From Plotosus lineatus (Eukaryota; Chordata; Actinopteri; Siluriformes; Plotosidae), in contig CM045734.1 in NCBI GenBank assembly GCA_024760905.1, positions 41,664,564 through 41,728,563 on the forward strand: a stretch of DNA of 64,000 bases, in the 5' to 3' direction. This document shows, piece by piece, positions 1 to 11,141 of this stretch (within the stretch, counting starts at the first letter, position 1; the number at the start of each line of letters is the position of its first letter). The notes beneath the pieces were generated by a model. It saw only the letters and a program-made list of their open reading frames with translations, was not told the DNA's origin and ran no database searches. The translations under genes were made by a program, and so were the position numbers.

Positions 1-172
1 ACTCGTGATCACTTTCTGATAGGTCCATATCTGGCTCATCGCTCCATTCATTCAGAACATCCCATAATTTTGCTGTAGCAGTTTCTAATGATTCATCGGT
101 TGTTGGACATCTACCAAGAGAACACAGCAAAATATTTTCCTGTTTTTTAAAGCGCGGCGGAACAATCAAATG
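1..172 (-). pseudogene. Transposase C-terminal remnant (pogo/Tigger-like, family H)
   Basis: Read on the minus strand, one frame stays open for about 56 codons and ends in an acidic, serine-rich tail (around LNEWSDEPDMDLSESDHE), running off the window edge. Acidic tails like this occur at the C-terminus of pogo/Tigger DDE transposases. The same stretch recurs at about 54070-54150 inside a small TA-type element, so it is a dispersed repeat and not a host gene. Upstream, frames are interrupted. The family assignment is inference; that it is repeated is seen directly. Confidence 0.45.
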
Positions 173-196
173 TGCTGTTACTGATGAACATTATAA

Positions 197-312
197 ACAA
201 GCTGACCAGGGTGTACCCAGCCCTCACGAAGAATCAACTGAGATGGGCACCAGCTTCCCCCGTGACCCTCATTGAGATGAAACAGTTCAGATAATGAATG
301 AATGAAGAAGAA
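197..312 (+). repeat. V-SINE 3' fragment
   Basis: It carries the 3' part of a V-SINE: the block reading as 'gaccagggtgtaccc', the 'gagatgggcaccagc' block, then 'ggttcagataatgaatgaatga'-like tail. The tRNA head and the conserved central domain are missing, so it is 5'-truncated, the usual outcome of incomplete reverse transcription. Confidence 0.6.
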
Positions 313-595
313 TTTTACAATACAGTCGGCCCCCAACTTACAAAATTAATCCGTTCCAGAGCCCTTTTCGTATCGTGGGGATTTCGTAAGTAGGGGTCAC
401 AGCTTACATGTTAAACGCCTAATCTGTTGCAAGTCGCCAGTCTTTAGACTGGATAAACCCCATAAACCCTTTAAAAATGATTAAAGTACACCAATTTTGT
501 ATGAAATGTGTTAAAAGTAAAAGAAAATTATTTATTAAACCATTTAAACATTTTATTAACATTTATTAATTAAACCATTATTAAACATTTTTTAT

Positions 596-598
<3 letters not shown>

Positions 599-657
<59 letters not shown>
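599..657. repeat. (CA)n microsatellite
   Basis: Nearly pure CA dinucleotide array inside Tigger-like copy 1, followed at once by a CT-rich tract. Confidence 0.95.
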
Positions 658-659
<2 letters not shown>

Positions 660-960
660 CCCCCTCTTTTTCTCTCTCTCTCTCTAGCTCTCTCTCGTGC
701 GCGCTGCGGGCCACACCCACAAGACGTGAATTCAAAGCGCATTCTCTGCTTGACCATTTACCGAATTAAAACAACTTAAAACACTAAAGCGTTATTCATT
801 CTCTCTCTCTCGCTCTCTCTGTCTGTCTGTCTGTCTCTCTCTTGCGCGCGCTGCGGGCCACGCCCACAAGACGTGAATTAAAACGCATTCCCTGCTTGAC
901 AAACTCAAATTTAATTTGATTGAGCTCAAATGCGCCCACATTTATTAAACATTTACTGAA
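660..960. repeat. Imperfect tandem duplication inside family C
   Basis: Two units share, in order, a CT-rich tract, 'gcgcgctgcgggccac', 'cccacaagacgtgaatt', a 'gcattc..tgcttgac' block and 'gaattaaaacaacttaaaa'. The unit is about 150 bp. The same block, inverted and with an expanded GA array, is present in copy 2 at 22500-22780. Confidence 0.7.
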
Positions 961-1231
961 TTAAAACAACTTAAAAAACTTAACTAAAAACACAAGAGTG
1001 AAGCTTCCTTCTGTCTCTATCTGGGAGGCCAGCAGGACGGGATGTTGAGAGACAGCCAATGAGAGAGCAACTCGCGTGTCGTGTGAAATTTTGATTGGCG
1101 TGTTTGAATTTTGAATTTCTTTTCGTAAGAGGGGGTTGTTTCGTATCTCGGGGACGGGAACTGAGGAAAATGTTTTTCGTAAACCGGGGATTTCGTACAC
1201 TGGGGTCTTCGTAAGTTGAGGGCCGACTGTA

Positions 1232-1539
1232 GTAACATACACAATTTTAGATTCCAACAATCATACAACATTTATGTGAACATGGTACAAGTTGAGTTAC
1301 AGACCTAACCTATTTTCCCTATGACAGATGTACAACACATCTTTTACTTTTTTTTACAACTACACAGTTTGCGAAGACACCTTCCCCAAGCATATTGTAG
1401 TCTTTTCTGTCATAGTGCTGCTTAATTCATATAGCAAAAGGGGATGAAAATGCAGGTTGCTTGTGAAAGGGGCTTTACATCCTAGCAGAAGTCAGAATAC
1501 AGTAATAAAGAAACCCTACAATAAATCTTATCTGAATAT
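1232..1539. other. AT-rich single-copy DNA
   Basis: I see no gene, TIR or repeat here beyond short A/T runs. Confidence 0.5.
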
Positions 1540-2039
1540 AGTGATCCCTCATTACTCTGTGCTTCAGTTTTTGCAGCTTCAACGAATCATGGGTTTTTCA
1601 AAAATATTCATCGAAAAATAAAAAAAAATAAGGAAAATTAAGAAAAAAAAAAAATGGGGAAAAGTTAAGGAAAATGCCTCAAAACAAGGCCAATTATGCC
1701 AAAAAAAAAAAAAAATTCCCAAGCAAAAACAAAAAACAACCCAAAAACCTCCCAACAAAACTATTTACATTTTTATGTGAGGTTCGCATCTGAGTGTGTG
1801 CACGTGCCTCTGTATGTGTGTGTATTTATATTTTATTTACATCTTTTGCATTATTTTTGAATTTTGAATTGTTATTATAAGAATTTATAGAATTGCATAT
1901 GTATTTATTGATATTATATACACGTACACATGTATGTATACGTCAGTCAGGGGTGGGTCAATCCTACTTGGCGGAAATTGGCGGTCGTGGGGTTGGGGTA
2001 TTCCTGGTCCCAATTAAAAGTGGAAAGTGGGGATCCCTG
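1540..2039 (-). mobile_element. Tigger-like MITE family A, copy 1
   Basis: About 500 bp with ends matching GGGATCCCT-type TIRs; the right end is followed by TA. The internal order (poly-A/T purine tract, 'ggccaattatgc', 'atttttatgtgaggt', 'tgtgtatttata', 'tttttgaat', 'caatcctactt') is the reverse complement of copy 2 at 5069. No coding capacity is visible. It is one of eight copies in the window. Confidence 0.8.
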
Positions 2040-2674
2040 TATTCAGTACTATTTAACTAATCACGAGGAAATCTGGAAAATATTTATTATCACCCAGAAT
2101 ACACTTAACTGTCTACTGCTCTTCATAGTGACATTGAGAAAATCTGAGCTCAGCATTGTCATCTAAGGCAAACTTTTGCACAATGAACAGATCAACACAA
2201 AGCTATGGCGAGGACAAACAACACTGTGGAAAAACAAACAAGACCACATTGTGCTCTGGCTGTGCAGCCTTATCTCCATGTGTTCCTGTTTGTTTGTGCT
2301 GCTGATCAGAGGCATGTGGGTAAAATGCCATGAAATAATAGGTGAGATTCTGTTTCTGCTGCACTGTTGTAACTGCACAGCACAGCTGTTATGTTTGTTA
2401 TGGTGCCAATGGGATAATCTTGTCAAATTATTTAAACTTTTTTTTAAGCTTAGTTTATCACTGAGTCTGGAAGGTTTTCAGAGCTGTCAGTGTGGATGCT
2501 CAGGTTCCATGGGAATGAGTAATAAAACTTCACACAACAAACAAAGCTTTTATTGTGTTCTTTTACTTTGCAATATCTTTGCTTGCTGACCACAATCATA
2601 AACATGATCAGTATACCTTAGGTTCTTGTTCAGGTGTGTTTCAGAAATGATAATTTCTCTCAACACAGAAAAGG
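2040..2674. other. No recognised gene; one unassigned open frame
   Basis: A 137-codon plus-strand frame at 2176-2589 is hydrophobic and cysteine-rich but matches no family I know and has no supporting splice or promoter context. I treat it as chance in otherwise single-copy AT-rich DNA. Confidence 0.4.
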
Positions 2675-3110
2675 GTTGACTATGCTATAGAAACAGTTGC
2701 CCTGGGGAAAAGACAGGAGGCAGAGCTGGAGGTAGCAGAGATGAAAATGTTGAGGTTCTCTTTGGGAGTAACGAGGATGGATAGTATCAGGAATGAGTAC
2801 ATCAGAGGGACAGCACATGTAAGAGGTTTTGGAGACAAAGTCAGAGAGGCTAGATTGAGATGGTTTGGACATGTACAGAGGAAGGATGGTGAATATATTG
2901 GTAGTAGGATGCTGAGGTTGGAACTACCAGGCAGAAGGCCTAGAGGAAGACCAAAGAGGAGATTTATGGATGTGGTGAAGGAGGAGATGAAGATAGTTGG
3001 TGTAAGAGTAGAAGAAGCAGAGGATAGGGTGAGATGGAGGCAGATGATTCACTGTGGCGACCCCTGAAGAGAACAGCTGATTGGAAAAGAAGAAGATTAA
3101 TAAATTATTA
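2675..3110 (+). pseudogene. LINE 3' end with C-terminal tail of reverse-transcriptase ORF
   Basis: One frame is open from about 2675 to the stop at 3065-3067. It reads as the C-terminal tail of a non-LTR retrotransposon polyprotein widespread in fish: a helical start (RQEAELEVAEMKML), then RLRWFGHVQRKDGEYI, then the basic GRPKRRFMDVVKEEMK, ending in a VRWRQMI..GDP motif. The endonuclease and catalytic RT domains are absent, so this is a 5'-truncated copy. The 3' UTR is very short: a 'ctgtggcgacccctgaagag' motif spanning the stop, then an A-rich simple tail. That tail resembles the 3' end of the tRNA-SINE family A. The frame is intact over about 130 codons, so the insertion is probably young. 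The exact clade (RTE, L2 or other) is not settled. Confidence 0.8.
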
Positions 3111-3265
3111 TTAAATTGAATTTCCATGACATTTCCTTACAGGGTTGAATGCTTAATATTCAATTAATTATTTTATCTACATAATAAAAGTCCTTCAAAA
3201 TGTACTCTCCTTGAGGTAAAATTGGGAATACACATTATTTGTTTAAATATGATGATGATGATGAT

Positions 3266-3547
3266 TGGCACGATTGATTTGGCATAGGTTTTTACGTCGG
3301 ATGCCCTTCCTGACACAACCCTTTTTAGCAAGGGACAGAAACTCGCTGATGGCTTTTCAGCAACTACTTACAAAAGTCAGCAATGGTTCTTTTACATGCC
3401 TCTTACCATAGACAGTGAGAGACATGGCCGGCCTTTGATAACCAAGTTAGCTGCACTGGGGGGGGACAGTGATAACCTTGTGGGGACTCGAACCCCCAAC
3501 CTTAAGATCAGCAATCCAGTGCCCTATACCACTAGACCACCACTGCC
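3266..3547 (-). repeat. tRNA-derived SINE family A, copy 1
   Basis: On the minus strand it begins with the tRNA-like head (GGCAGTGGTGGTCTAGTGG, then a GGTTCGAGTCC-type B box), followed by the body with a conserved palindrome (tctctcactgtctatggt..) and 'gtaaagagtagctg'-type and 'aggaagggcatccgacgta' blocks. The extreme 3' tail is missing, replaced by a short GAT repeat at the left edge. Confidence 0.85.
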
Positions 3548-3555
3548 CCTATATA

Positions 3556-3861
3556 AATGAATAATAACCAACTATTGAACAGAGCAAATATTATTCGGTA
3601 CAGTGGTCGTTCTCTGCCAAGGTCAAAGGCCTCCAATATCTCCAAATAATTCTCTATTATACAGAAGCATAATCCTATGGTTGTTTTATTATCTCTTTAC
3701 AATATTTTAAATGTGGACAGTCATGTTACTCTGTAGCAAGTGCTAGTTGTACAGTACTCATTTAACTTATCCCATGGCAACAATGCAATATCAAAAATTA
3801 TTTGATGGCTTTCCACCAATCAGTAATGGCAAAATATCTTTACTGTGATGGCATGGCGAGC
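3556..3861. other. AT-rich single-copy DNA
   Basis: Nothing gene-like or repeated is recognised. Confidence 0.45.
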
Positions 3862-3962
3862 TTCTCAAAGTGCACTCTGACCTTAGCAGAGTCAACTGAG
3901 ATGGACACCAGCCTCCTCACAACCCTATTTAGTATTAAGTGGTTTGGAAAATGAATTAATGA
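3862..3962 (+). repeat. V-SINE 3' fragment
   Basis: It contains the 'gagatggacaccagcc' block and 'aagtggtttggaaaatgaattaatga' tail of the V-SINE family. Head and central domain are absent. Confidence 0.5.
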
Positions 3963-4234
3963 AAATATCTTGATTAAAAACTAGCACTGATTAATTCACT
4001 ACAGTGTGACCTGTGGGTCGTGGGACATATTATATTGAATGTGAGCAGTCGGTTCTCAAAGTTGATGTGTTGGAAACCGGAAAATGAGCAAGTGTAAGGC
4101 TGTAGACACACTGTAACATCTATTAATCTACAAAATAACAGCTCTTGTGAGGTGTACCATGGAACAAATTCGTGGAGGTTCAAAATATCAAGTAGGAGCT
4201 AAAAACACCTAATTGTATTGCTTGCTCTTGGTAA

Positions 4235-4278
<44 letters not shown>
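4235..4278. repeat. (AAT)n microsatellite
   Basis: Uninterrupted trinucleotide array. Confidence 0.95.
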
Positions 4279-4279
<1 letters not shown>

Positions 4280-4572
4280 CACAATTAGCATGTAACATTA
4301 AATACAAGGTTGTGGCTCTGCAATAGTCTGGCAAAATATCCAAGGTGTACCTCACCTCTGCTTATGCTATAATAAGGCACAAACCAGATGAAGATGAATC
4401 AGAAACTACCCAAGGCATGTCCGTATGTTTGTCTGGTACTTTATTATGATTTCTTTTTTTTTAAATAAAGTGATATGTGGTAGGGGGTCATGCATCATAT
4501 GTGAATGGAGAGGAGGTGGGAGGAATTTGCAGGTATAATGTCAGGATACTCACCTGTATCTTATGACAGAGC

Positions 4573-4577
4573 GAGAG

Positions 4578-4622
<45 letters not shown>

Positions 4623-4635
4623 AAGAGAGAGAGAA
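4573..4635. repeat. (GA)n microsatellite
   Basis: GA array with two C and one A interruptions. Confidence 0.95.
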
Positions 4636-5068
4636 AGAAATGAGCACCCCAGCTGTGTATGTGTGTAATAAATTTAAATCATTGAAAAAAAACTGTGCAG
4701 AAAATAAGTGTTACATTTGAATAGGCCCACGCTTACTGTCTTCCCATTTTTCCCGCAAACCCTCAAGTGTTGCTTGATGTAAATAATTGCTGCAATGTTG
4801 CAATAGTTTTGCCACCCTTTCTCTACGTAGACTGGCTCTACAGCTTTAAACCAAGAGATCCTGAGTAATACCCAGTGAATTCTTAAAATTGGACAAAATA
4901 CTATTGCAGTTACTTTCTCTATGCATTTATTCACTGTAGCTTTGTTTTGTTTGTGCTGTGCAGGTTAGTTGCTCGACCACAAAATCATTGTCTGCTCCAC
5001 TGGAGTTGGACAAATTGCTGGTCCTTTACTTACAAAATTTTTTTTTTTTGCATGACTAAAAGCAAGTC

Positions 5069-5530
5069 CAAGGATCCCTCACTTTCCTCGGTTAATGGGG
5101 ACCGAGACCTCCCGCGACCACAGATTTTCTCAAAGTAGGATTGACCCCTCTGACTGACATATATGTACATGTGTATATAAATATCAATAAATACATATTC
5201 AATGCAATCAATGTTTACAATAACAATTAAACATTCAAAAATAATGCATAAGATGTAAATAAAATATAAATACACACATATACAGATGCGCACCTCACAT
5301 AAAAATGTAAGTAATTTTGTTGGGGGGTTTTGGGTTTCTTTTTTTTGTTTGTTTCTACTTGTTTGAGGGGTTTTTTTTGCATAATTGGCCATGTTTTGTG
5401 GCATTTTTCTTAACTTTCTCGCTATTTTTCCTTAATTTCCTTATTTTTTAATTTTTCGATGAATATTTTTGGAAAACCCGCGATGCACTAAACCGGAGAA
5501 ACCGAAGCACGAAGTAGCGAGGGATCCCTG
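5069..5530 (+). mobile_element. Tigger-like MITE family A, copy 2 (best complete copy)
   Basis: About 460 bp. The left end reads (C)AAGGATCCCTCACTTTCC and the right end GCGAGGGATCCCTG followed by TA, giving an imperfect TIR. Diagnostic blocks in order: 'cggttaatggggaccgag', 'aagtaggattgacccc', 'aataaatacatattcaatg', 'taaataaaatataaatac', 'gcgcacctcacataaaaatg', 'ggggttttgggttt', 'ataattggcc', 'ttaatttccttatttttt', 'gatgcact..aaccg'. No coding capacity. I use this copy as the reference for the others. Confidence 0.85.
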
Positions 5531-5532
5531 TA

Positions 5533-6742
5533 TACCATGAGATCTGTTTCAATTCTAGTTTCAATCTCAATACATGCAAGTTGAATTAGGTCCTTTCACA
5601 TACGTCAGCATCATTACGCTAACTCAGATGCGCCAGCATGTACTGGCAGGTAAAACAAACAGGCATGTAGCCTGATGTCAGTGGTTGCATTATAGCTAAT
5701 CTTAATGAAATTCTGGTGTTCCATGTCAATGTCTGCTCAAGAGAGATTATCAATGCCAAAGATTCATACAAGACCCCAAAACTACCGGGTGTTCAAGCAA
5801 TGAATATGAGCTGCCAATGGTGACATTTTTTGACATGTAAACTATTTGATATTTTTGCTTGGTCCGCAGACTCCAGAATATTAAAAAAAAAAAAGTTATA
5901 CAGGCCTAGATGCAACTGATGTTTCAGTTGTGTGCGGCTGGGGTTGAAGCAAGACTGCCAGGATAATTAATGAAAAATAGAATCAAAGGTGAGTACCCAA
6001 TAGGGGTTCCGCAGAATTAGCACCTAGTATAATTAATTTAGGCCAGATTTCTCACAAGCAAAATGTTCTGCCATATTACTGCTACATCTACGGATGGAAT
6101 AATACAATGTATAAACAAAACCCTTTCTTTATAACCATGAGAGAAACGCTTGAGAAAGCTGAGTCGCAATAGCCTGTCCATAGAGCTGTATATGTAATAG
6201 AACAGAAACACAGATTTCATTCTTACCCTGCACAAAGTTAATTCTTTCCAAATTCAACTGTAGTAAACAGAAAAATAGCAGTCTCCAGATAGCATTCTAC
6301 ATTTCTCACCTTGACGAAAGACTCTCTCTGTTTGATCTGTTACGGCAGTCAATCATATAAGAGTAGTTGATCATTCTGTTAGACAAAGTGGCACGCTAAA
6401 TTTGTGAAATCATGCACTGTGAAGTTAACTGAAGAGATAAAACGGCGGCAAAACTCCCAAGATGGTATGGTTCCGGAATGTTAATCTCATGTGAAAGGAC
6501 TCAATTAAGTGTTTGCATTTCTAGTGCTCATTTTATCTTTAGCAGCAAAAGGGTCTAATCAGGTTAAGAAATATCTTTGCAAGCTGGTTATATATTCATA
6601 GAAGAATAGCTCAGCCTTCAGCATGTTGGCTTCCAAGTTAAGGGAAATTTTAAAGCTGCACTGTATGTGCTGACACAAAAAACTTAGGAAGAGTTTATCA
6701 GCAGTTACTAAAGCATCATTTAGCCAATTTTCATTGACTTTA
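5533..6742. other. Single-copy DNA, no gene recognised
   Basis: I find no repeat boundary, splice-bounded open frame or RNA gene. Composition is unremarkable. Confidence 0.45.
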
Positions 6743-6848
6743 CTTTAAACCAGTGCATCTCAATTACTTTCTATGGCGCCCCCTCTAGGGAGAAAAAAAA
6801 CATTTCACGCCCCACCCACCGCCCCGCGAGCGACTATAAATAAAATTA

Positions 6849-7604
6849 CAGTAAAACCTCCGCTGACGAACGCTTAAGCTCACGAACTTTTCGCCTCAAG
6901 AACATTAAATTTGCGAGCATATAGTCTCTGCTGACGAACTAGTTTTCGGCGGACGAACCAAACCACGCGGTCGAACAGCGCCACGGTGGTGGCCACGAGA
7001 AGTTGACGCACGCTCACGGCGTCACAGATCGTCACACCCCTTTCTTTGAGTGCGGAAGTGGTTTGTGTTTGCTAGACATTTTGGACCATATTGAGTGTAC
7101 TTTTGCTATTATGGGACCGAAAAAGACCCCACCACAGGCGGAGATCATTGAAAAACACGAACGAGGTGTGCGTTTGTGTGACTCAGCGTCCCAGTACAAG
7201 GAACAAGGAAGCTATTAAGGGTGCGTGTGTGTGGCTCAGGGTGTTTCCAAACAGTAGGCGTTTCCAAACACTCCTTCCAAACAGTAAGTCCCTCCCTCCT
7301 CCTCCCACTACATTCCATCAAGCCATCAACTACCATCACAAAGGTAAATAAAACGACTTTATTATACAGTACAGTTTATTTCTTTAATTACAATACAAGA
7401 GCACATTTATTATACATAAAATAAGGTATATTTTTGTGTAGTTTTAAGGCTTATTTAGTAGAAAATTATGTTTTATGGGGACCTGGGAACGGATTATTCT
7501 CATTTTAATGGTTTCTTATGGGAAATAAATGTTCGGAAGACGAACTTTTCGCCTCACACACACTTTCAGGGAACCAATTATGTTCGTGAGCTGAGGTATC
7601 ACTG
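6849..7604 (+). mobile_element. Tigger-like DNA transposon (family E) nested in the hAT element
   Basis: TIRs read CAGTAAAACCTCCGCTGAC at the left and, inverted, CAGTGATACCTCAGCTCAC at the right. TA lies on both sides (6847-6848, 7605-7606). Subterminal 'gacgaactttttcgcc'-like repeats occur at both ends. It encodes the N-terminal remnant at 7111-7218. The second hAT copy lacks this insert at the homologous site. Confidence 0.88.
7111..7218 (+). pseudogene. Tigger transposase N-terminal remnant
   Basis: The frame starts MGPKKTPP and continues EIIEKHERGVRLCDSASQYK before a stop. Both match the start and first helix-turn-helix of Tigger/pogo transposases (MGPK..., then EIIEKYERG-type motif). 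The usual linker between them is shortened and the DDE catalytic core is absent, so this is an internally deleted, non-functional copy. It lies centrally in family E, in the same orientation. Assignment rests on motif memory. Confidence 0.65.
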
Positions 7605-8107
7605 TATTTGTCTATGAAATTATTAGTACATCTCTGCATAACATTGTATGTTTCTTAAAATTAAAAAAGAAATATAGTTCAAATAACAGTAAAGAAAAAC
7701 TTCATTAATATTGTTTTTTAATCTGTAATAGAAAAGATTTAAAGTGCACCAATGTGCCTGAAATCAAAAAAATTACATCCTTATTTAAACTCATTCAACT
7801 TATTTATGTCTTAATATCTCCGTCTCTCTCCACCTTTCTCTTTGTTCCTGTTAGAAAATTTTCCGTGTTGCTTCTTGAGGGGTTGTTTACTGCAACTTCA
7901 TATCGTTTCCACGTTCAAAAAACCGCTACACCATAGCGCGACAATGAGAGCGCCACTGCCATTTAGTGGAGTGGAGGTGAAATTACACTTAATTCCCGTA
8001 CACTGTTCCATAAAAGCATGTTCCCCAGGGTCATACGTGCCCCCCCCCGGCATCACCCGGCACTGGCATCAGGTGTGCCCCACTATTTGAGAAGCACTGC
8101 TTTAAAC

Positions 8108-9489
8108 ACTTGTCCAGTATCCGTGTGGGCCCACAACAGGAAAGCTAATAAAGCTGCCTCATCGTTAAGTTGATGCTGATTGCTTGTTATATATTACTGA
8201 CATGCAGAACACAATAAATCATTAATAATAAACTGAAATTCTAAAAAAAAAAAAGAAAAAGCACAAAATTAGAAACTTGGCAGAATCTGGGCTCATTAAA
8301 GGAATACTTAATCTAAGAAGACGGGTGATGCAAATGAAAATGTAGTGAAAAGAAAGGTGGCAAAAAGCCAACCCAGACTCAGAGACCTATCGATAGTTAC
8401 ATCTATCAGGGAGTGTTTAAATCTCTGTATTATTTGTGTATGATTCAAGTTGTGTAAAAATAAAAGAAAATTAAAATTTAAAAAAAAAAAAAGGAAAGGA
8501 AACATGAAATACATGAATTAAATGAAAATACATAGCGGTAAAATAAGGATTAGCAGCTAACTTAAACTGTTGGGTGGAAACAAATCCTAATTTAATCCTA
8601 ATGCTAATTTTGTATTTAGAGTTGGATGCAACCTAATCAGTAGTATTGTGCTCTTAAAACATGCTTACTTACAAAGTGAGCCTACATAAATCATGTCAAG
8701 AATGACAAATTAAAATGAACTCCAATTATGGCAAATGTCATGCAAGTTTGAAGATTTGAATTTGATGGCAATTGAGTCAATATGATAATCACTTTATGGC
8801 ATGATTGTAATGCAGATACAAGTAAACATGGGAAAGGATTAAGCAATGTTTTATGGCTGTTGCATGGGGGACGCACTTCATCAGGTGAAATAAGCGATCA
8901 AGAGAACCCAAACATTTTCCTGCTGTCACACAGTCCGTGCACTCCAACATTAATCGAACATAATTGGTGCTTAAAATCTTAATTTTTTTTTTATTATTGT
9001 GAGATCTGACAGCACTGCTCAGAAGCAAATTGGGATCATCTTCCATGACCAGCAAGGATTTGCAGATTTAAGCCAGAACTAAGTTTATTTCCTCCATGTG
9101 CTTTTTATCCCCGCAAACAAACCGTTTAAATGGATCACCTACGACACCCGCGATAACCACATTACTGTAAGAGAGAAATAAGGACGCCCGCATGAACATC
9201 CTCACTGCAACCCCCCCCCCAACCCTTTCCTCCTCCTCCTCTTCTTCACCCCAGTCTAATTGTGCCAAGGTTCCCGATGGGTTAGATGTTTGACACTGCG
9301 AAATGCTCTTAAATCCTCTGCACTCCTCTCTCCCTTATGCTAGGCCCTATCTCTGCTGAGAAAAAGGGGCTGTATGTCGAATTTGTAAATTTATCGTTTT
9401 ACAAAATGGCACGTTAATTGGGTGCAGACACGGTCTGATTCGAAATGCTGACTTAAGAAAAAGAAGTTCTGATTTTTAAAATGAGTTTG
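8108..9489. other. Single-copy DNA, no gene recognised
   Basis: No exon or element boundary is supported; A-rich tracts occur near 8240 and 8480. Confidence 0.45.
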
Positions 9490-9520
9490 GATGGCTGTAT
9501 GAGATTCAACCCCCCTCCCA

Positions 9521-9562
<42 letters not shown>
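9521..9562. repeat. (CA)n microsatellite
   Basis: CA array following a short C-rich tract. Confidence 0.95.
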
Positions 9563-9563
<1 letters not shown>

Positions 9564-9766
9564 TTTCCACCCTCCTCCTCTTTTTGTCCTCTCTTAAGGG
9601 AACTGATATCAGGCATTCTTTCTAGTTCCTGTGGGAAGACTTTTGCTTCAATATCCAACTGCTAAGATTTATCCGAGCAACTCATCCCATGATAACCAAA
9701 CTGATTTGCTCCTGTATGACTAATTCTTCTTTCTGAGTCTAAAATCTTAGATATTCTACAAAGAAC

Positions 9767-9948
<182 letters not shown>

Positions 9949-10238
9949 TATAAAATTCAAAATAATTAAAATATATTGAATCATTTTTCATACTTTTCAG
10001 TATTTAGTCTCATTATTGATATATTACACTCATTATTCTTATTGTTGTTGTTGTTATTGTTGTTATTATTTTTTATTACTAATATTTTATTGTCTTTTCT
10101 TTCTTTAGTCATTTTATTTAATTATATAAGTGCTTGTACTATCTATCAACACTGTTTACTGACTACTATGTTTACTTTTTACATTATTCAAAGTATGTTC
10201 AATATATTCAAAGTAAACATTAATTTATATGTGTATAT
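9949..10238. other. AT-rich DNA
   Basis: TTG/TTA-rich tract, nothing gene-like. The 120-codon frame over this stretch is low-complexity Leu/Ile/Phe. Confidence 0.45.
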
Positions 10239-10814
10239 CTGTGCTTCTCAATTCTTTTCTGTAGCGCCCCCACAGGAAGAAAAAAAAACATTTCAACACC
10301 TCCCCCCCTCCCCGCCCCCGCCTCGCGAGCACCTATAAATAGTATTATTTGTTTATAAAATTGTTATAAGTACACCGCTGCATAACATTGTATCTTTATG
10401 AACATTAAAAACTAAAAAGAAAAATATAGTTCAACTTACAACAAAGAAAACCTTCATTAACGTTGTTTTTTAATGTGTAACAGAAAAGATTTAAAGTGCA
10501 CCAATGTGCCTGAAATTAATACAAATACATCCTTATTTAAACTCATTTAACTTACTTATGTCTTAATATCTCCGTTTCGCTCAACATCTATTTTCGTTCC
10601 TTTTAGAAAATTTCCCGTGTTATTGCTTGAGGGGTTGGTTAGTGCACTTCATATCGTTTGCTCGTGCGAAAAACAGCTACACCATAGACAACATGTCAAT
10701 GAGAGCGCCACTGCCAACTACTGGAGTGGAGAAGCAATTATACTTAATTTTCTTACACACTACTATATTCCAGAAAAGCATGTTCCCCGTTTCCCAGGGT
10801 CATGCACGCGCTAT
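10239..10814. mobile_element. hAT-type transposon, copy 2 (3'-truncated, no nested insert)
   Basis: It aligns by eye with copy 1: 'gtgcttctcaatt', 'gcgcccccacagg', 'cctataaata', 'cataacattgtat', 'tttaaagtgcaccaatgtgcctgaaat', 'tatcgttt', 'gagagcgccactgcc', 'aaaagcatgttccc', 'cagggtcatgc'. It stops where copy 1 has its terminal C-rich region, and an AT then GA array begins. At the site of the family E insertion the sequence is continuous ('aaatagtattatttgttta'). Confidence 0.85.
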
Positions 10815-10818
10815 ATAG

Positions 10819-10956
<138 letters not shown>

Positions 10957-11059
10957 AGCTCTCCACATCTACATCCCATCACAAAGACTGGAAGTCAATC
11001 CATGAAGCTTGAATGATGCTCATAGAGGGATTGTCATAGCTGTGATCATAATGATATAC

Positions 11060-11141
11060 TGTATGGTTTGCCAGGCCGCCATACTCACTCACACCTAGTT
11101 ACAATTTGGAACAGCCAATTAACCTACTGTGCATGTTTTTG
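11060..11141 (-). repeat. V-SINE central fragment
   Basis: The minus strand carries 'gttaattggctgttccaaatt', the conserved V-domain block. It joins directly to a SINE A body at 11142, giving a mosaic. Confidence 0.6.

Larger units (their letters stand above)
323..1229. mobile_element. Tigger-like DNA transposon, non-autonomous (family C, copy 1)
   Basis: Terminal inverted repeats are visible at both ends: the left end reads CAGTCGGCCCCCAACTTAC and the right end is its near-perfect reverse complement. TA sits on both sides (321-322 and 1230-1231), the target preference of Tc1/mariner/pogo elements. Subterminal motifs (TTCGTA, GGGGATTTCGTA) repeat near each end, as in Tigger-derived MITEs. There is no transposase frame; minus-strand open frames here are shadows. 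Inside are a CA array, two CT arrays and a duplicated block of roughly 150 bp. Copies 2 and 3 lie at 22252 and 61751. Confidence 0.8.
3963..5068. other. Single-copy DNA with two microsatellites
   Basis: No exon is recognised. It contains an ATA array at 4235-4278 and a GA array at 4573-4635. The 71-codon frame over the GA array is a translated repeat. Confidence 0.5.
6751..8099. mobile_element. hAT-type DNA transposon, non-autonomous, copy 1 (hosts a nested element)
   Basis: The left end is CAGTGCATCTCAATTAC and the right end is the inverse CTATTTGAGAAGCACTG. An exact 8-bp duplication, CTTTAAAC, flanks it at 6743-6750 and 8100-8107, the signature of hAT insertion. Both subterminal regions are rich in GCGCCCCC-type runs, as in MER/Charlie-like elements. 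No transposase is seen; open frames inside are short. The element itself is about 590 bp once the 756-bp insertion at 6849-7604 is removed, matching copy 2 at 10239. Confidence 0.9.

Noticed and set aside
2176..2589. 137-codon hydrophobic plus-strand frame
   Set aside because: No recognised family, low-complexity hydrophobic content, no splice sites or promoter, and stops in related frames; likely chance.
7091..7351. 86-codon frame overlapping the Tigger remnant
   Set aside because: It is the same sequence in another frame; the recognisable MGPKK frame at 7111 explains the region.
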